Below, piece after piece: positions 57,971 through 64,000 of a DNA stretch of 64,000 nucleotides. The DNA comes from Prunella strophiata. Lineage: Eukaryota > Chordata > Aves > Passeriformes > Prunellidae. The stretch covers positions 27,013,490 through 27,077,489 of the forward strand of contig JAZBQD010000014.1 of NCBI GenBank assembly GCA_036583965.1, given 5' to 3'. A program made the position numbers and the translations under genes. The notes beneath the pieces are model-generated. The model was not told the origin of the DNA, did not search any database, and worked only from the letters and a program-made list of their open reading frames with translations. Position 1 is the stretch's first letter; each line of letters begins with the position of its first letter.

Positions 57971-57996
57971 AAAAAAAAAAAAAAAGAAAAAAAAAA
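57971..57996. repeat. A-rich run (A15 G A10)
   Basis: Poly-A interrupted by one G on plus. Read on minus it gives a Phe-run artefact in an open frame. Confidence 0.95.
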
Positions 57997-58241
57997 GGGC
58001 TTTTACCTTAATTGAAAACAAGCAGCAGGAAGACGAGGATATGTATAAAGTGCACTTAAACTTCTGACTTACAAATTCAATTAGAGAGATATTGCAGGAG
58101 TATATATGAAATATATGAGTACTGAAGAAAAGCAATAAAGCATCCAAAACCACCAAAATGTCTGTCATACAAAACCCTCCTCCCTCCTCCCCTCCTGAAA
58201 ACCCACAGGTACTGAATATATTGGCAAAACAAAGAGAGAAA

Positions 58242-58309
58242 GCAAGCTGGTACTTGCAAATGTAAACAACAAACAAACTTTACAAACAAAACAAGCTGGC
58301 ACTTGCAAA
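58242..58309. repeat. direct duplication of CAAGCTGGYACTTGCAAA
   Basis: Two 18-bp copies 49 bp apart differing at one base (T or C), with AAC/AAA-rich sequence between them. Confidence 0.8.
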
Positions 58310-61300
58310 AATAAAACCATTCAGAGAATTTCAATGAATAATAATATGACTACTTATCACTTACATAAGGAAGGAAACATTTTTGCCAAGGGCTCAGCGT
58401 TAGTACAATTTAGCAAAATTATGGGTGAAGAAAAAGGGTTATTGTCAACATGCATATCAAAAAGTTATTTGATTTCATATTGGGATATTAAAAACTTCCC
58501 TTTCTGAGTCTGGATCCCCCATGTTTTGAGCTCCATGAGAGAGTTTTACTAAGAGCTAATTAATCCTTCTGGTTGTTCAAATATGTATATATACATAACT
58601 GCACCTTTTTGCATAATTTTAGCCTTACCATTTTTGCAAATTAGAAATCATTTACTCAGACAGTTTAAGCCAAAACGACATTTTAATTGAATTGGCATGA
58701 TTCTTAGAATTGTATTTTACAATTATAGTTTTCAGTAGTACTGATCTTGGGAAAAGCATTCTCTGCACTTAGAGAAAATTCTGTGTTATTCAGAACTGAC
58801 CTTATATCCTGAAATTACAGTTTTCTATAAATTTTGCTGTGTTCCCAAACCATCTCCTGTCAGGCATGTTTTTAGGTGACCTCACAAAGATTTTAAGTAC
58901 TAAACACAAAATATTCTTGAGCCAATAAGTTTTTTCACAAGTGTAGTTTTGCCAAGTATTTTCATGCAGGCAAAAGTACAAGTCCTTTTGTCCACAAACT
59001 GCAGTATTGTAGAAATTCAAACCTATTTTTATAAAAACCAATTCTCCCTATATATTAATAATATATATTTTAAAAATTAATTCAAAAAGTTAACTTAAAA
59101 ACATAGTTCTAATACATGTAATTAGGTGTAGAGGAACATAAGTCTATAAAGCTACACTGATGTGAGCTAAAGTCACTGTGGTACTTTCCTAACATACTCT
59201 GACAGCTATATAATAAAAAGCACGTACGACAATAACATTTTTAATTTTGAAACAGGGTTAAATTCTCTCTATGTTAATGAAATCCTGAGAAATGTGACTG
59301 ATGTATTTCAATTCACATGAAGAGAGGCTGGTTTATCCATGATAACGTTGCATAACCCAAAAGGATTCCATCTACACCTTTTGAATAGCATATGTAAAAG
59401 GTGGGATGTGGGAGCAGTCAAGACTGTTACAACCAATATTGACGCCCCCCTTTGGCAATTTTACTATAGAAATCAAGAATTAGTGTGCCTGAAAATAATT
59501 ATCCTCTCCTCACTAGAGATAGTCCTTCTGTACTGGGATAATACTATGTGGACAATGGCTGTGGGACTGCTTTTGTCATGCTCCTCATGCAATCTGTATT
59601 TGACTGACAAACAAAGACTTTCAAGGGCAGAAGTTCAGGTTTTTACAAGTGCTAGTTGTAAACCCACAAGGTAAAATCCTCTTCTCATAAGTGTCAAGAT
59701 CCTCTGTTCTCCCTCAGGTATGAGCCATCTCAGAAGGTGGGTAGCAGAGAATAATGACTACGAAAGCACTGATCTAGCTTTGAGATGAGACTTTTGCTGT
59801 GAGAACACACAGTTCATTTAAGCAGAAAAGGACTCATTATCCTGCCTTCTGTGACAAAACTTTAAAGGCTAATTTTGTTTCAGTCCTTTTGTCTGCCTGT
59901 GGAAAACTTACCATTCTATATCCCGATTGCTCTCATTTGCCTGAGCAGGGTAATTTTAGGATCTGTGTTTCTTGATTTTAACAACAATTAGACCTTTGGG
60001 CATTGCTGAAGCAGTTTTGGATTTTTACAGCTAAACCTTCAGACTTCAAGGAGTGAGGAAGCCTACAAAAATAAAAACTATCCAGTATCTTCCCTCATGT
60101 GGGGGATTGCTTAAGCTCACTGCTATTACAATATTCCCTGTCCTGATGCACATGTTCTTCATCTGCCTTTTCTCCTTCTGAAAGGGCAGGGTGTGAGAGG
60201 GAGTTCTTAAGGAAAGTTGTAGCACCCAAACCCCAGTACAAGTCTGGAAGATGCCTGCAGGCACATGCAACCTGGATGCTTTTCCTCATCTGTGCTCCAC
60301 AAACCCTGTCCAACTCTCCATAACAAAGTTCAGTAGAAAGAGCAGAAAGCTCAGAAGTTACTCTTTACCCCAGGATGGGAGCAGGCACGTCAACACTGCC
60401 TCACACTTTTTCAGCAGAGTCCATGGAGTTTGTCAGTCAAGAAAGTCTCAATGGTTCTGAAAGAGGTCTGTGCCCAGAGGTACCAAGGCAGGTAAAAAAT
60501 AAAATATGTCATGTTTTATCTCTGTGCCAATTTGTCTCTCCCTGACTTCAGATTTTACACTCCCCTGATTTTTCAAACACTGAAATATTTTGGCAATCTC
60601 TTCTGGCTCCCAACAGACACAATAACTGCATGTCTTGGCAGGCACACTCTGGACTGAGCGACCAAAGATGTAGGACAGAGCTCTCACTGGGAAGAGGTGC
60701 AGGCATTGGAGCCAATATCATGTTCTTGCTGGGGTGTGGGAAAGAGATCAGGTACTTATGCTAGCTTAGACTCTTCCAGGCCTCAAGTCCCATTCATCTG
60801 GGTAATTTCTGGAAATTTTTAGCACCTGTCCCTGGGCTCTATTTTTCAAACGTGCTTTCAGTTGAGCACTGAAATAAGCAGGTGGAGTTCAAAAAAGCTC
60901 AAGCTCTTGGACTGAATTCTTCTGAAATTCTGGCTGCATTTGTGGGTGATGAGTATTTGCAGATCTTGCTCTAAGAGCCTTTGAAAGATGACTGACTCTT
61001 GCAGTAGGATAAGAATTACAACTGAGATTCATTTTTGCACATATAAGGAGCAGTACAGACAGATACTGTCTGAAAGCCTTTCCTTTCTCATCCTGCCAAT
61101 GCCTTGACTCAAAAGTAATATGAAAGTTGGTCTATCTGTGACTTATTTCATTCAATAAAGCAAGCTACATCTAAGATGGTCTGCTCAGATAGGATCTGAG
61201 CTGTTAGCTCAAAGCCTCTTGCAAACTTAAGTGCCATTTTTATTCTGTTCTCTAAACACACGCATGAGAAAACTCCTGGAGGAGTAACTTGTTAGATACC

Positions 61301-64000
61301 CATGGAACATCATTTTGGTCTTGTCTGGGTCAATAAGAAACTTCTGAGAGATCTGCTAATATGCTGCAAAACCTGTTAGTTGAAGATAGTAATTTTAGTG
61401 TCCCCTCTGGGTACACTTCTTGTTCTTTGAAAGAAGGGAATCATTCACACAGGAAGATATTAACAAAAATGAGAGACCAATAAATGCACCTGTCAGTGCT
61501 CAGCAACAGCTAAAATTAATTCACAAATCCAAACAATCTGTAGAAAACTGAACACAATTACATAAGAAATTAAGTTATACAGTTGCCATGACCTTTAATC
61601 AATCACTTCCAGCTGTTAATGTTAATTTTGTGATCTGAAAATCATAGTTCTATTTGCATTTTAATGGCTGTTAAATGAGAGTCATCAGGAAGAAATAGTG
61701 ACAGCTTGGCCTTTTGATACCAAGTTCTTCCTTCCTAATGTGATTTGGAAGATTTGGAATTCCTGTTCAGAAGGGGTTTTGTTTCAAGCCACAGCAGGCA
61801 CACAGAGCCAATTTTGCAGAGGGAAAACTGGCAATTCAAAGCTACATACCTTTTTTAATCCATCTGCATCTATGAAAAATCATAAAAAACCAAGTGAAAA
61901 AGCTGTAATGGCGACTTCATTACCTTCAGACTAACAAAACCTCTATCGTCTTTTAAAGCCCTTTTCACAGATACATGCCGGTTTAATATTTTTTCTGTGA
62001 GTGGGGATGTTTGTACTTAATGAACAGAATTTTTTGTCAAGTAGTCAATGAAATAAAACACAGAAAATGCAAGAAAACTACTGAATAGCCATGAATTTTA
62101 GGATTTGTTCAATTAGTTTATTCCGCATTTACCTGACAAAAGTGTTGCATTACAGGACTGCCTTAGAACATAAGTACCATTCACTGGCTTATTTTGCAGG
62201 TAATGATGTTAGTGGTGCTGCATTAGATCAAAACTCTATTTAAATCTGATTTCCATTCTGGAGTAACTGTCAACTTGTTGATCACTTTAATTATTAATAA
62301 GATCTAAATGTCTGCCAACCTCTTGTGCTAGTAGCTTCCATTTTATCATTAATACATTTTCTTATTAATAGGAAGACCTTCACTGCTACGTGACAATTTA
62401 TTTGTATGCGAAGTGCACAGTTCTGATTAAAATGTGATGTTCTTCCTAAATCTTCATCTAAATATCCTAGGAGACTGTCCCCAAGTGAATCTTCTTTGCT
62501 TAAAAAAGGAGGTCTTGGAACTACATGTTCAGAAAAGGAAGCAGTGAGCTGGAGACAGATTTCAGAAATTGGAAAGCAAAGCCAGTATTAACAATGGAAG
62601 AAGAAAATGGTTTAGCTCTATCCAAAGTCCTTTTTATTTAAAGCAGGTATATTGTAAGAGGAAGAGAGTTTCAGCAGATGTTTCTAGGCTGAATTTCATA
62701 AAGGACTGAATAGCAATAGGGAAGAGGAACATTGATAAATGCCCTGCCTTTTATCACACAGGTAGGACTTCTGTCCATAAAGCCAGCCTAATTTAAATGC
62801 AGGGAACAGCACACCCTCTTCTTTCCCCAAGCACACAACCTATGCATTTTCTGCTTCTACATTACTTCCACAAATAAAACTTGTAAAGGTGGTATGCATG
62901 CTAGTGGGTCTGAACTCTGAAGTCAGAGCACTGACCAATGCAGGAAATTGTCACAGGGCAGAAGGACTCCCATGCTCATTGTGACAAGCCCTGCCCTTTT
63001 GCAGACATACTGTCCCTAATGCAGCAATACTGTTATTATCCCAACTTCCCATTTTAAAAGCTAACCCAGAAAGAAGGCTTGGCTGAAATGCAAATCAAAA
63101 GTAACAGTGTCAGGATGCCGATATTCTGGTTCTGCTGGATTTCAGGAAGTTTGCTTCCTTAGAAATGTAAGGAAGCAAAGTCAAATTTTCTCTCTGGCCA
63201 GTACTGTTCCAGCCTGTAGTATGGCTTTGTACAACATCAGTGCAGCCACGTGTGTGAGTGTGCATGTGTGCACGTGTGCAAATGTAAGTAAGCAGCAGCA
63301 TGTGGTGCAGGAAAGGGAACAGATACCCCCAGTCTGAAATTCTGGCTCCACAGAACTCAGTGAGAGCTTTGCCCACACTTTTGCTGGAACCAGGCTGTCA
63401 TCCTGCAGTCTGAAGTCCTTTAGTTCTTTAGACTTAGAATGGGCCCTGGGGGCTTCTCCAAGCTGGACAGAGTTAAGAACGTTTGGTGTGAAATGTCTCG
63501 TCTTGTCATATTTAAGTAGGAAGAGAGAAATCTCCAAAGCTTTGGAGGTCGATTTGGCCAGATGTTCAGAAGGTCTATGGCTAATTCTATTTCTCCTCTC
63601 TGGATCTCTTCAGTTAAGTCATCAGGTCACAGATCTCCTGAGCACAAGCTCTTTTATACCTTTTTTATAGTAATTTCAATTCTGATCAGGTTCAAAATAA
63701 CAACCATTTTTTCCCCCCAGGTACCTTAGAGGTTTTGTGCACATCGAGTAAATGGATAATAAATAAAAATTTTCAAGAAGAATGACATGTGAAAAGGATT
63801 CACCTAGATTCTTTGCTGAAGAATCAGACTTCTCCTTTTTTCCCCAGCCATACACATCTGTCCTGAATTTCCATTGCTGGATTAAAGGCATTAGAGAAAT
63901 CTGAACAGAGTGATTACTTATTATTTTCCACCTGTTGTTAAATCTTGGCATTTAAAATGTCCCTATTTTATTTTTGAGACAGAAAAATTCCTTCTTTCTC

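Larger units (their letters stand above)
52000..64000. other. intergenic region, no gene seen
   Basis: AT-rich. It contains a GC-richer patch at about 52720-53060 of unknown origin, (TTTA)n at about 57569-57599, an A-rich tract at 57971-57996, a short direct duplication (CAAGCTGG.ACTTGCAAA) at 58242 and 58291, and a GT-rich run at about 63249-63280. No exon is supportable. Confidence 0.6.

Noticed and set aside
1..64000. CRISPR arrays, operons, phage or plasmid features
   Set aside because: This is eukaryotic DNA with introns, LINEs and Pol III tRNA genes; repeats present are microsatellites or local duplications, not spaced arrays.

Overview
This is vertebrate nuclear DNA and almost certainly from a bird, probably a songbird or other neoavian. 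The evidence is a split gene with canonical GT/AG introns, sharply bounded CpG islands, CR1 LINE 3' ends with the ATTCTATGA-type terminus, and a solo LTR resembling one that I know from songbird genomes. There are no bacterial or viral features.

Layout. From 1 to about 12.7 kb lies the 5' part of TMPO (thymopoietin / lamina-associated polypeptide 2, LAP2) on the minus strand. Four coding exons are visible: 12530-12288, 4649-4523, 2870-2715 and 1186-1086. They join in phase to 209 codons and cover the N-terminal LEM-like domain, the BAF-binding LEM domain and the first beta-type exon. The gene continues beyond the left edge. The interval between exons 3 and 4 has no room for the large exon that encodes mammalian LAP2alpha. 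A CpG island at about 11.93-13.25 kb holds the promoter, with two CCAAT boxes 32 bp apart on the TMPO strand. A second, small CpG island with a CTCF-like core sits in intron 1 at about 10.02-10.26 kb.

From 13.3 to 19.5 kb is non-coding sequence with one decayed CR1. At 19.5-20.6 kb a GC-rich island carries three Pol III genes: tRNA-Trp(CCA) on minus, tRNA-Asp(GTC) on plus and an identical tRNA-Asp(GTC) on minus. The two Asp genes face each other as a perfect 72-bp inverted repeat. From memory, human chromosome 12 also has tRNA-Asp and tRNA-Trp genes a few kb upstream of TMPO, so this block looks like old conserved synteny.

From 20.7 to 64 kb I see no protein-coding gene. The stretch looks like the upstream intergenic desert on the NEDD1/RMST side in the human order. 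It contains an old minus-strand CR1 (about 21.96-22.88 kb), a solo ERV LTR (about 29.40-29.98 kb), an orphan CpG island (about 38.25-38.56 kb), two consecutive plus-strand CR1 3' ends (38.63-38.88 and 39.03-39.47 kb), simple repeats and a few stretches that may be conserved non-coding elements. The open frames there are short, unrelated to any family I recognise, and best treated as chance.

I did not find a convincing new biological system. The items most worth a second look are the tRNA-Asp palindrome, the absence of the LAP2alpha exon and the two small unexplained CpG islands.
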